Shown: in pieces, positions 1-11,413 of the stretch
Layout of the letters: each line of letters opens with the position of its first letter
How positions within the stretch are numbered: position 1 is the first letter of the stretch
DNA from: Aristolochia californica
Lineage: Eukaryota; Streptophyta; Magnoliopsida; Piperales; Aristolochiaceae
Direction: 5' to 3'
Length of the DNA: 64,000 nt
Assembly: GCA_029961685.1 (NCBI GenBank)
Contig: JARWKL010000004.1
Span: 19,714,348 to 19,778,347, forward strand
Made by a program: the position numbers and the translations under genes
The notes under the pieces: generated by a model
What the model was told of the DNA's origin: nothing
The model's database searches: none
The model's input: the letters and a program-made list of their open reading frames with translations, nothing else

Positions 1-3000
1 ATCTCTCTCTACATTTGTGCATTATGCATTTCTATTTTTTATGTATGTTTTTTTTTAAATAAAAACTTGAGTTTTCTCTTTCCTTTCATCTCGTAAAAAA
101 AAAAAAAGAGGCGAAAGGCAAATAGATCACAATAAAATGAAAATTTTCGAGTTGATGTATGGAAAGAATTTAAAGCAATAAACAAATGTAAGTATAGAAA
201 ATTTATTCACTCACTACAAATGAACAAAAAAATTTTGTTATCCAAGTTTGGGAAATTCCACTTGTTCAACCCTAATAACTCTGAATTTTATATGAAAGAG
301 ATTTTTCTACACATGTTTTAAAAAATGGATATACATGCTTGAAACATGTTTAAGATTCAAAAGACCTATGAATCCAAACCTTTTAAAGAGAATAGCATTA
401 AATTCTCTAGTGAACGTGCGGTGGGATATTTACCTCAGTCAAACAAGCCATTATTTCGCCCCTTTACAAAAAGCAAACCTACTGTTCTTAGATGATTGTA
501 AGGTGATTTATCGTGCATAACGGGCTTTGTTTTTGTAAGGAATGACTTATGGATTGGGAGTCGACACTCTGTTAAAAATCTCCCGCCTCCCCCTTTTCCC
601 GACGATTGCAGAACCTGATAATTAAAAACTAAAAAGAGTTTATAATCCCTAAAAATTAAAGACACTTTTTGGAACTATCTCTCTCTACATTTTTGCATTG
701 GGCATTTCCTTTTTAAATGTATATTTTTTTCTTAAATCAAAACTTGAGGTTTCATTTTCCCTTCAACTCGTAAGCAAAAAAAAAAGAGATACAAGGCAAA
801 TAGATCACAGCAAAATGAAAATTTTAGAGTTTATATATGGAAAGATTTTAATTCTATAAACAAATGTAAGAAAGAAAATTTATAGCCACACCACAAATGA
901 ACACAAAAGTGTATTTATCCAAGTTTGCAAAATTCCGCAAGTTCAACCCTAATAGCTCGGAATTTTATTAGATAGAGATTTTTCTACAAATGTTTTAAAA
1001 AATTGATAAGCATGCTTGAAACATGTTAAAGATGCAAATGACCTATGGATCCAAACCTTTTCAAGAGAATAACATTAAATTCTCAAGTGAACGTGGGGTG
1101 GGATAGTTACTAGAGTCAACAAGACATTATTTTGGCCATTTACAAAAAGTTGACCTAACGATCATAGATGATTGTAAAGTGATTTATCATGTGTAAAGGG
1201 TTATATTTTTGTAAGGAATAACTTATGGATTGGGAGTCAACACTCACTTAAAAATCCCTCGCCTCCACCTTTTCCCGACGATTGAACAACCTGATATTTC
1301 AAAACTAAAAAGAGATTACAATCCTTAAAAAATAAAGACACTTTTTGGAATTATCTCTCTCTACATTTTTGCATTGTGCATTTTATTTTAAATGTATACT
1401 TTTTTCTTAAATCAAAACTTGAGTTTTCACTTTCCCTTCATCTTGTAAACAAAAAAAAGAGATAAAAGGCAAATAGATCATAAAAAAATGAAATTTTTAC
1501 AGTTTATGTATGGAAATAATTTAAAGTAATAAAAAAAGTAATTAAAGGAAATTTATTCACACACCACAAATGAACACAAAAACTTTGTTATCGAAGTTTG
1601 GGAAATTCCACTAGTTCAACCCAATTAGTTAGGAATTTTATAAGGAAGAGGTTTTTCTACACAAGTTTTAAAAAAAGGATATGCATGTTTTAAACATGTT
1701 AATGATGTGAGTGTCCTATAGATCCAAACCTTTTAAAGAGAATGACATTAAATTCTCAAGTGAACGTACGGTGGGATATTTACCCGAGTCAAACAAGTCA
1801 TTATTTCGCCCATTTACAAAAAGCTGACCTAACGATCATAGATGATTGTAAAGTGATTTATAATGCATAACGGGCTATATTTTTGTAAGGAATGACTTAT
1901 GGATTGGGAGTCAACACTCTGTCAAAAATCCCCCACCTCCCCCTTTTTTCGACGATTGGAGAACTTGATAAATAAAAACTAAAAAGAGTTTACAATCTCT
2001 AAATATTACTAAAACGTTTTTGAATTATCTCTCTCTAAATTTGTGCATTGTGCATTTCCATTTTAGATGTATGTTTTTTTCTTAAATCAAAACTTGAGTT
2101 TTGACTTTCCCTTCATCTCGTATATAAAAAAAAGAGATACATGGCAAATAGATCACCACAAAATGAAAATTTTAGAGTTGACGTATGGAAAGAATTTAAT
2201 GCAATGAACAAAATGTAAGTAAAGAAAATATATTCACACACCATAAATGAACACAAAATTTTTTTTCTCCAAGTTTATGGAAATTCAACTAAGTCAACCC
2301 TAATAGCTCGGAATTTTATAAGAAATTGATTTTTCTACACATGTTTTAAAAAATGGATATTCATGCTTGAAACAAGTTAAAGATACAAAAGACCTATGGA
2401 TCAAAACCTTTTAAAGAAAATAACATTAAATTTTCAAGTGAACGTTCGGTGGGATATTTACCCGTGTCGAACAAGCCATTATTTTGCCCATTTAGAAAAA
2501 GCTGCCCTAACGATCATAGAAGATTGGAAAGTGATTTATCATGTGTAACTGGCTTAATTTTTGTGAGAAATGACTTATGGATTAGGAGTCAACACTCAGT
2601 TAAAAATCCCCTGCCTCCCCCTTTTCCCGATGATTGTAAACCTGATCAATAAAAACTAAAAAGAGCTTACAATCCCTAAAAATCATAGACACTTTTTAAA
2701 ATTCTCTCTCTCTACATTTGTGCATTGTGCATTTCCAGTTTAGAAGTATGTGTTTTTCTTAAATAAAAACTTGAGTTTTCACTTTCCATTCATCACGTAA
2801 ACAAAAAAAAGAGATAAAAGGCAAATAGATCACAACAAAATGAAAATTTTAGAGTTTATGTATGGTAAGAATTTAAAGCAATAAACAAATGTAAGTAAAG
2901 AAAACTTATTCACACACCACAAATGAACACAAAAGTTTTGTTATCCAAGTTTAGAAAATTTCACTAGTTCAACCCTAATAACTCTGAATTTTATAAGAAA

Positions 3001-4679
3001 GAGATTTTTCTACACATGTTTAAAAAAATGGATAAGCATGCTAGAAACATGTTTAAAGATGCAAATGACCTATGGATCCAAACCTTTTAAAGAGATTAGC
3101 ATTAAATTCTCAAGTGAACGTGCGGTGGGATATTTACCCGAGTCAAACAAGCCATTATTTCACCCATTTACAAAAAGCTGACCAAATGACCATAGATGAT
3201 TTTAAAGTGATTTATCATGCGTAATGGGATTTATTTTTGTAAGGAATGACTTATGGATTTGGAGTCAACACTTCGTTAAAAATCCCCCGCCTCCTCCTTT
3301 TCCCGACAATTGCAGAACCTGATAAATTAAAAGTAAAAGAGTTCACAATCCCTAAAAATTACTTAAAACTTTTTAAAACTATCTCTCTCTAAATTTGTGC
3401 ATTGTGAATTTCCATTTTATATGTATTTTTTTTGTTAAATAAAAACTTGAGTTTTCACTTTCCCTTCATCACGTAAACAAAAAAAAGAGAAAAAAGGCAA
3501 ATTGATAACAACAAAATGAAAATTATAGAGTTGATTTATGGAAACAATTTAAAGAAATAAGCAAATGTAAGTAAAGAAATTTTTTTCACACACCACAAAT
3601 GAACACTAAAGTTTTGTTATCCAAGGCTGGGAAATTCCACTAGTTCAACCCTAATAAGTCTGAATTTCATATGAAAGAAATTTTTCTACACATGTTTTAA
3701 AAAATGGACAAGAATGCTTGAAACAAGTTAAAGATGCAAATGACCTTTGTATCCAAACCTTTTAAAGACAATAGCATTAAATTCTCAAGTGAATGGGCGG
3801 TGGGATATTTACCCAACTCAAACAAGCCATTATTTTGCACATTTACAAAAAGCTGATCTAATGATCATAGATGATTGTAAAGTTATTCATCATGCGTAAT
3901 GGGCTTTATTTTTTTAAGGAATGACAGATGGATTGGGAGTCAACACTCTGTTAAAAATCTCGACGATTGCAGAACCTGATAAATTACAGACACTTTTTGG
4001 AATTATCTCTCTCTACATTTGTGCATCATGCATTTGCATTTTTGATGTATTTTTTTTCATAAATCAAAACTTGAGTTTTCACTTTCCCTTCATCTCGTAA
4101 ACAAAAAAAAGAGGTAAAAGGCAAATAGATCACAACAAAAAGAAAATTTTAGAGTTGATGTATGGAAAGAATTTAAACCAATAAAAGAATGTTAGTAAAG
4201 AAAATTTAATCACACACCACGAATGATCACAAAAGTTTTGTTATCCAAGTTTGGGAATTCCACTAGTTCAACCCCAATAGCTCAGAATTTTATAAGAAAG
4301 AGATTTTGCTACACATGTTTTAAAAAATGGACTTGCATGCTTCAAAACATGTTAAAGATGCAAATGACCAATGGATCCAAACCTTTTAAAGAGAATAACA
4401 TTAAATTCCAAATTGAACGTGCGGTGGGATGTTTACCAGAGTTAGACAAGCCATTATTTCGCCCAATTACTAAAAGATGACCTAACAATCGTAGATGATT
4501 GTAAAGTGATTCATCATGCATAACGGGCTTTATTTTTGTAAGGAATGACTTATGGATTGGGAGTCAACACTCTGTTAAAAATCTCCCGCCTCCCCCTTTT
4601 CTAGACAATTGCAAAACCTAGTAATTAAAAACTAAAAAGAGTTTACAATCCCTAAAAATTACAGAGACTTTTTGGAATT
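1..4679. repeat. Array block 1: seven mixed units
   Basis: Units start at 1, 677, 1353, 2027, 2704, 3381 and 4005. Several are relatives of units further right rather than of their neighbours. The unit at 2027 shares AATAACATTAAATTTTCAAG and TGTAAACCTGATCAATAA with those at 4680 and 8051. The unit at 677 shares GAACGTGGGGTGGGATA and TTATTTTGGCCATTTAC with 11414. The unit at 4005 shares ATTAAATTCCAA and a GACAAGCC context with 12089. Many units here carry GAGTTGATG rather than GAGTTTATG. Nothing other than satellite sequence is present. Confidence 0.9.
3959..3985. other. Two close deletions in one unit, removing the C-rich strip
   Basis: The unit at 3381 is 624 bp, about 52 bp short. At about 3959 AAAAATCT joins directly to CGACGATTGCAG, so the C-rich strip is missing. 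At about 3983 CCTGATAAA joins to TTACAGACAC, so the A-rich tail is missing. The 20-odd bases between the two breaks are intact. Two separate slippage or repair events, or one complex event, would explain this. Confidence 0.85.
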
Positions 4680-7600
4680 ATCACTCTCTACATTTGTGCA
4701 TTGTGCATTTCCATTTTAGATGGATGTTTTTTCATAAATCAAAACTTGAGTTTTCACTTTCTCTTCATCTCATAAATAAAAAAAAGAGATACAAGGCAAT
4801 TAGATCACAACAAAATGAAAAATTTACAGTTGATGTATGGAAAGAATATAAATCAATAAAAAAATGTAAGTGAAGACAATTTATTCATGCACCACAAATA
4901 AACACAAAATTTTTGTTATCGAAGTTTGGGAAATTCCTCTAGTTCAAGCCTAATAGCTCGGACATTTATAAGAAAGAGATTTTTCTACACATGTTTTAAA
5001 AAATGGATATAGTTGTTTGAAACATGTTAAAGATGCAAATGACCTATGGATCCAAACCTTTTAAAGAAAATAACATTAAATTTTTAAGTGAACGTGTGGT
5101 GGGATATTTACCCGAGTCAAGCAAGCCATTATTTTGCCCATTTTGAAAAAGCTGACTAAACAATCATAGAAGATTTTAAAGTGATTTATCATCCGTAACT
5201 AGCTATATTTTTGGGAGGAATGACATATGGATTAGGCCTCAACAGTCAGTTAAAAATCCCCCGCCTCCCCCTTTTCCCGACTATTGTAAACCTGATCAAT
5301 AAAAACTAAAAAGAGTTTACAATCTCTAAAAATTATAGAAACTTTTTAAAAGTCTCTCTCTCTACATTTGGGCATTGTGCATTTCCATTTTAGATGTATG
5401 TTTTTTTCTGAAATAAAAACTTGAGTTTTCACTTTCCATTCATCACGTAAACAAAAAAAAAAAGATAAAAGGCAAATAGATCACAACAAAATGAAAATTT
5501 TAAAGTTTATGTATGGTAAGAATTTAAAGCAATAAATTAATGCAACTAAAGAAAATTTATTCTCACACCACAAACGAACACAAAGGTTTAGTTATCCCAG
5601 TTTGGGAAATTCTCCTAGTTCAACCCTAATAGCTCTGGATTTTATAAGAAAGAGATTTTTCTACACATATTTTATAAAATGGAGATGCATGCTTGAAACA
5701 AGTTAAAGTTGCAAATGACCTACGGATCCAAACCTTTTAAAGAGAATAACTTTAAATTCTCAAGTGAACGTGCAATGGGTGAGTCAAACAAGCCATTAAT
5801 TTTCCCAAATACAAAATGCTGACCTATAGGACATAGATGATTGCAAAGTGATTTATCATGTGTAACAGGCTATATTTTTGTATGGAATCACTATTGGATT
5901 GGGAGCAAACACTCAGTTAAAAATCCCCCGTTTCCCCCTTTTCCCGACAATTGCAGAACCAGATATATAAATACTAAAAAGAGTTTACAATCCCTAAAAG
6001 TTACAGTCACTTTTTGGAATTATCTCTCTCTACATGTGTGCATTGTGCATTTCTGTTTTAGATGTAGACTTTTTTCTTCAATCAAAACTTAAGTTTTCAC
6101 TTTCCCTTCATCCCGTAAACATTAAAAAGAGATAAAAGGCAAATAGATCACAACAAAATGAAAATTTTAGAGTTGATGTATGGAAAGAATTTAAAGCAAT
6201 AAACAAATTTAAGTAAAGAAAATTTATTCACACACCACAAATGAACACAAAATGTTTGCTTTCCAAGTTTGAGAAATTCCACTAGTTCAACCCTAATAGC
6301 TCGGAATTTTATAAGAAAGAGATTTTTCTAAAAATGTTTTAAAAAATGGATATGCATGCTTGAAACATGTTAAATATTGAAATGACCTATGGATCCAAAC
6401 CTTTTAAAGAGAATAACATTAAATTCTCAAGTGAACGTGTGGTGGGTTATTTACCCGAGTCAAACAAGCCATTATTTTGGCCATTTATGAAAAGCTGACC
6501 TAACGGTCATAGATGATTATAAAGATATCTATCATGCGTAACGGGCTATATTTTTTTAAGTAATGACTTATGGATTGGGAGTCAACTCAGTTAACAATCT
6601 TAAGCCTCCCCCTCTTGCCGACGATTGCAGAACCTGATATATAAAAACTAAAAAGAGTTTACAATCCCTAAAAATTACAGACACTTTTTGGAATTATCTC
6701 TCTCTAAATTTGTACATTGTACATTTCCATTTTAAAAGTATACATTTTTCTTAAATCAAAACTTATGGTTTCACTTTCTCTTCATCTCATAAACAAAAAA
6801 AAAGTTGATAAGAGGCAAATAGATCAAAACAAAATGAAAATTTTGGAGTTGATGTATGGAAATTATTTAAAGCAATAAACAAATGTAAGTAAAGAAAAAT
6901 TATTCACACACCACAAATGAACACAAAAGCTTTGTTCTCCAAGTTTGGGAATTTCCACTAGTTCAAACCAAATAGTTCAGAATTTTATAAGAAAGAAGTT
7001 TTTCTACACATGTTTTAAAAAATGAATTTGTATGCTTTAAACAGGTTAAAATTTTAAATGACCTATGTATCCAAACCTTTTAAAGAGAATAACATTAAAT
7101 TCTCAAGTGAACTTGCGGTGGGATATTTACCCGAGTCAAACAAGCCATTATTTCGCCCATTTACAAAAAGCTGACCTAACGATCATAGATTAGTGTAAAG
7201 TGATTTATAATGTGTAACGGCCTATATTTTTTTAAGGAATGATTTATGGATTGCCAGTCAACACTCAGTTAAAAATCCCCCGCCTCCTCCTTTTACCGAC
7301 GATTGCAGAACTGGATAAATAAAAACCAAAAAGAGTTTACAATCTCTAAAAATTACTGACACTTTTTTGAATTATTTCTCTCTACATTTGTTCATTATGC
7401 ATTTCCATTTTAGATGTATGTTTTTTTCTAAAATAAAATATTGAGTTTTCACTTTCCCTTCATAACGTAAACAAACAAAATAGATGAAAGGCAAATAGAT
7501 CAAAACAAAATGAAAATTTTAAGAGTTTATGTATGGAAAGAATTTAAAGTAATAAACAAATGTAAGTGAAGAAAACTTATTCACACACCACAATTGAACA

Positions 7601-10600
7601 CAAAAGTTTTGTTATCCAAGTTTGGGAAATTCCACTAGTCCAATCCTAATAGCTTGGAATTTTATAAGAAAGAGATTTTTCTACACATATTTTAAAAAAC
7701 GGATATGCTTCCTTGAAACATGTTAAAGATGCAAATGACCTATGGATCCAAACATTTTAAAGAGAATAACTTTAAATTCTCAAGTGAACGAGCAGTGGGA
7801 TATCTACCTGAGTCAAACAAGTCATTATTTTTCCCATTTACAAAAAGCTGACCTAAAGATCATAGATGTTTACAAAGTGATTTATCAAGCATAACGGGCT
7901 ATATTTTTGTGAGGAATGACTGTTGGATTGGGTGTCAATACTCAGTTAAAAATCCCCCGCGTCCCCCTTTTCCCGACAATTGCAGAACCTTAGATATAAA
8001 AACTAAAAAGAGTTTACAATCCCTAAACATTACAGACACTTTTTTGAATTATCACTCTCTACATTTGTGCATTGTGCATTTCCATTTTAGATATATGCTT
8101 TTTTGTTAAATTAAAACTTGAGTTTTTACTTTTCCTTCATCTCGTAAATAAAAAAAAAGAGATACAAGGCAAATAGATCACAACAAAATGAAAAGTTTAG
8201 AGTTGATGTATGGAAAGAATTTAAAGCAATAAACAAATATAAGTAAAGTAAATTTATTCACACACCAAAAATACACACAAAAGTTTTGTTATCCAAGTTT
8301 GGGAAATTCCACTAATTCAACCCTAATAACTCGAAAATTTATAAGAAAGAGATTTTTCTACACATGTTTTAAAAAATTGATGTACATGTTTGAAACATGT
8401 TAAATATTCAAATAACCTATAGATCGAACCCTTTTAAAGAAAATAACATTAAATTTTCAAGTGAATGTGCAGTGGGATATTTACCCGAGTCAAACACACT
8501 ATTATTTTGCCCATTTAGAAAAAACTGACCTAATGATCATAGAAGATTGTAAAGTGATTTATCATGCATAACTAGCTATATTTATCTGAAGAATGACTTA
8601 TGGATTACGAGTGAACACTCAGTTAAAAATCCCCCGCCTCCCCCTTTTCCCGACGATTGTAAACCTGATCAATAAAAACTAAAAAGAATTTACAATCCCT
8701 AAAAATTACAGACACTTTTTTGAATTATCTCTCTCTACTTTTGTGCATTGTGCATTTATATTTTAGATGTATACTTTTTTGTTAAAACAAAACTTGAGTT
8801 TTAACTTTCCCTTTATCTTGTAAACCAAAAAAAGAGATAAAAGGCAAATAGATCACAACATAATGAAAATTTTAGACTTTATGTATGGAAATAATTTAAA
8901 GTAATAAACAAATGTAAGTAAAGAAAATTTATTCACACACCACAAATGAACACAAAGGTTTTGTTATACAAGTTTGGGAAATTCCACTAGTTCAACCCGA
9001 ATAGCTCGGAATTTTAAAAGAAAGATTTTTCTACACATATTTTAAAAGACGGATATACATGCTTGAAATATGTTCAAGATGCAAATGACTTATGGATCCA
9101 AACCTTTTAATGAGAATAACTTTAAATTCTCAAGTGAACGTGCAATGGGATATTTACCTCAGTCAAACAAGCCATTATTTTTCCCATTTACAAAAAGCTG
9201 ACCTAAAGAACTTAGATGATTGCAAAGTGATTTATCATACTTAACGAGCTATATTTTTGTAAGGAATGACTTTTGGATTGGAAGTCAACACTCAGTTAAA
9301 AATCCCCCACCTCGCCCTTTTCCCGACGATTGGAAAATCTGATATATAAAAACTAAAAAGAGTTTACAATCCCTAAAAATTACAGACACTTTTTGGAATT
9401 ATCTCTCTCTAAATTTGTGCATTGTGCATTTCCATTTTAGATGTCTACTCTTTTCTTAAATCAAAACTTGAGTTTTCACTTTCCCTTCATCTCGTAAACA
9501 TTAAAATGAGATAAAATCCAAATAGATCACAACAAAATGAAAAATTTAGAGTTGATGTATGGAAAGAATATAAAGAAATAAAAAAATGTATGTAAATAAA
9601 ATTTATTCACACACCACAAATGAACACAAAATTTTTCTTATCCATGTTTTGGAAATTCCACTAGTGCAACCCGAATAGCTCAGAATTTTATAAGAAAGAG
9701 ATTTTTCTACAAATGTTTTAAAAAATGGATATGCTTGCTTGAAACATGTTAAAGATGCAAATGACCTATGGATCCAAAACTTTTAAAGAGAATAACATTA
9801 AATTCTCAAGTGAACGAGCAGTGGGATATTTATACAAGTCAAACAAGCCATTATTTTGCCCATTTACAAAAAATGACCTAACGATCATCGATGATTGCAA
9901 AGTGATTTATCATTCTTAATGGGCTATATTTTTGTAAGGAATGACTAATGGATATGTAGTCAACACTCAGTTAAAAATCCCTAGCCTCCCCCTTTTCCCG
10001 ACGATTGTAAACCCTCATATATAGAAACTAAAATGAGTTTACAATCCCAAAATATTACAGACAGTTTTTGAAATTATCTCTCTCTACATTTTGTGCATTA
10101 TGCATTTCCATCTTAGATGAATACTTTTTTCTTAAATCAAAAATTGAGGTTTCACTTTCTCTTCATCTAGTAAACAAAAAAAAGAGATTAAAGGCAAATA
10201 GATCAAAACAAAATGAAAAGTTTACAGTTGATGTATGGAATGAATTTAAAGCAATAAACAAATGTAAGTAAAGAAAATTTATTCACACACCACAAATGAA
10301 CACAAAAGCTTTGTTATCCAAGTTTGCGAAATTCCACTAGTTCAACCCTAATAGTTCAGAATTTTATAAGAAAGAGGTTCTTCTACACATGTTTTAAAAA
10401 ATGAATTTGTATGCTTTAAACAGGTTAAAATTTTAAATGACCTATGTATCCAAACCTTTTAAAGAGAATAACATTAAATTCTCAAGTGAACGTGCGGTGG
10501 GATATTTACCCAAGTCAAACAAGCCATTATTTCTCCCATTTACAAAAAGTTGACCTAACGATCATAGATGATTGTAAAGTGATTTATAATGCATAATGGC

Positions 10601-10963
10601 CTATATTTTTGTAAGGAATGATTTATAGATTGGGAGTCAACACTCAGTTAAAAATCCCCTGCCTCCCCCTTTTACCGACGATTGTAGAACTTGATAAATA
10701 AAAACTAAAAAGAGTTTACAATCTCTAAAAGTTATTGAATTATATCTCGCTACATTTGTGCATTGTGCATTTCCATTTTAGATGTATGCTTTTTTCATAT
10801 ATTAAAACTTGAGTCTTCACTTTCCGTTCATCTCGTAAACAAAAAATGAGATAAAAGGCAAATAGATCACAACAAAATGAAAATATTAGAGTTGATGTAT
10901 GGAAAGAATTTAAAGCAAAAAAAATGTAAATAAATAAAATTTATTCACAAACCACAAATGCAC

Positions 10964-10976
10964 ACAAAAGTTTTGT
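10964..10976. other. Near-palindrome in the satellite unit
   Basis: ACAAAA and TTTTGT are perfect reverse complements separated by one G. The same 13 bp, or a version with one or two changes, recurs in most units about 225 bp after the TC tract. It could be a protein-binding dyad or simply a conserved A+T-rich motif. No function can be assigned from sequence alone. Confidence 0.7.
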
Positions 10977-11001
10977 TATCCAAGTTTGGGAAATTCCACT
11001 A

Positions 11002-11044
11002 GTTCAACCCTAATAGCTCAGAATTTTATAAGAAAGAGATTTTT
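11002..11044 (+). promoter_or_regulatory. Possible RNA polymerase III B-box-like motif followed by a T run
   Basis: GTTCAACCC at 11002-11010 fits the loose B-box pattern GWTCRANNC of tRNA-type promoters. A run of five T at 11040-11044 could act as a polymerase III stop. The pair recurs in most units. I found no convincing A box 30-60 bp upstream and no tRNA-like fold, and a nine-base loose match is easily accidental, so this is a weak candidate only. Confidence 0.12.
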
Positions 11045-11048
11045 CTAC

Positions 11049-11087
11049 ACATGTTTTAAAAAATGGATATGCATACTTGAAACATGT
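11049..11087. repeat. Inverted repeat around the GCATGC-type centre of the unit
   Basis: ACATGTTT at 11049-11056 and AAACATGT at 11080-11087 are perfect 8 bp reverse complements flanking a 23 bp spacer. In most units the spacer contains ATGCATGC, itself rich in dyad symmetry; this unit has a variant of it. The arrangement recurs in the majority of the 97 units, and where it is broken usually only one arm has a point change. It could form a small hairpin or cruciform or bind a dimeric protein. Confidence 0.75.
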
Positions 11088-11317
11088 TAAAGATACAAAT
11101 CACCTATGGATCCAAACCTTTTAAAGAGAATAACATTAAATTCTCAAGTAAACGTGGTATGGGATATTTACCTGAGTCAAACAAGCAATTATTTCGCCCA
11201 TTTACAAAAATCTAACCTAACGATCATAGATGATTGGTAAGTGATTTATCATGTGTAACGGGTTATATATTTTTAAGGAATAACTTATGGATTGGGAGTC
11301 AACACTTAGTTAAAAGT

Positions 11318-11337
11318 CCCCCGCCTCCCCTTTTCCC
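11318..11337 (+). other. Conserved C-rich strip of the unit; G-rich on the minus strand
   Basis: This is the only strongly G+C-rich part of an otherwise A+T-rich unit. The common form is CCCCCGCCTCCCCC followed by TTTTCCCGACG. The minus strand carries runs of 3, 5, 2 and 5 G with short spacers, compatible with an imperfect or two-layer G-quadruplex (i-motif on the plus strand). It is present in nearly all units, always on the same strand. It is lost or damaged in the units at 3381, 29000 and 44389, and expanded at 18709 and 62878. Confidence 0.8.
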
Positions 11338-11413
11338 GATGATTGCAGAACCTGATAAATAAAAACTAAAAAGAGTTTAGAATCCCTAAAAATTACAAAG
11401 AATTTTTGGAATT

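Larger units (their letters stand above)
4680..11413. repeat. Two tandem copies of a five-unit higher-order repeat (about 3.37 kb)
   Basis: Copy 1 is 4680-8050 (units at 4680, 5354, 6022, 6696, 7374) and copy 2 is 8051-11413 (8051, 8727, 9401, 10076, 10742). Units five apart share private variants. 4680 and 8051 share GAGATACAAGGC and TGTAAACCTGATCAATAA. 5354 and 8727 share AATAACTTTAAATTCTC and GTGCAATGGG. 6022 and 9401 share GTAAACATTAAAA. 6696 and 10076 share a stretch including ATGAATTTGTATGCTTTAAA and ACAGGTTAAAATTTTAAATG, identical over about 55 bp at 7022 and 10401. The fifth position (7374 and 10742) is less clear. Confidence 0.85.
10742..11413 (+). repeat. Reference satellite unit used to describe the internal parts
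   Basis: This 672 bp unit is close to the common form and shows most conserved parts. In order: a TC tract at its start; a T-rich segment containing GTGCATTGTGCATTTCC; a short A-rich run; an A+T-rich body with many short A-tracts; a near-palindrome; an inverted repeat; the segment ending GATATTTACC; the C-rich strip; and a TATA-like A-rich tail before the next TC tract. The phase is a convenience, because a tandem repeat has no intrinsic start. Stops occur in all six frames, so the unit is not coding. Confidence 0.9.

Noticed and set aside
11002..11012. CCCTAA in the motif GTTCAACCCTAATAG, resembling a telomere repeat
   Set aside because: It occurs once per unit, never in tandem, and often mutates. 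It is not telomeric sequence.
11330..11345. Possible CENP-B-box-like sequence around TTCCCGACGATTG
   Set aside because: On the minus strand CGGG is present, but the required spacing of TTCG, A and CGGG is not met in the common form.
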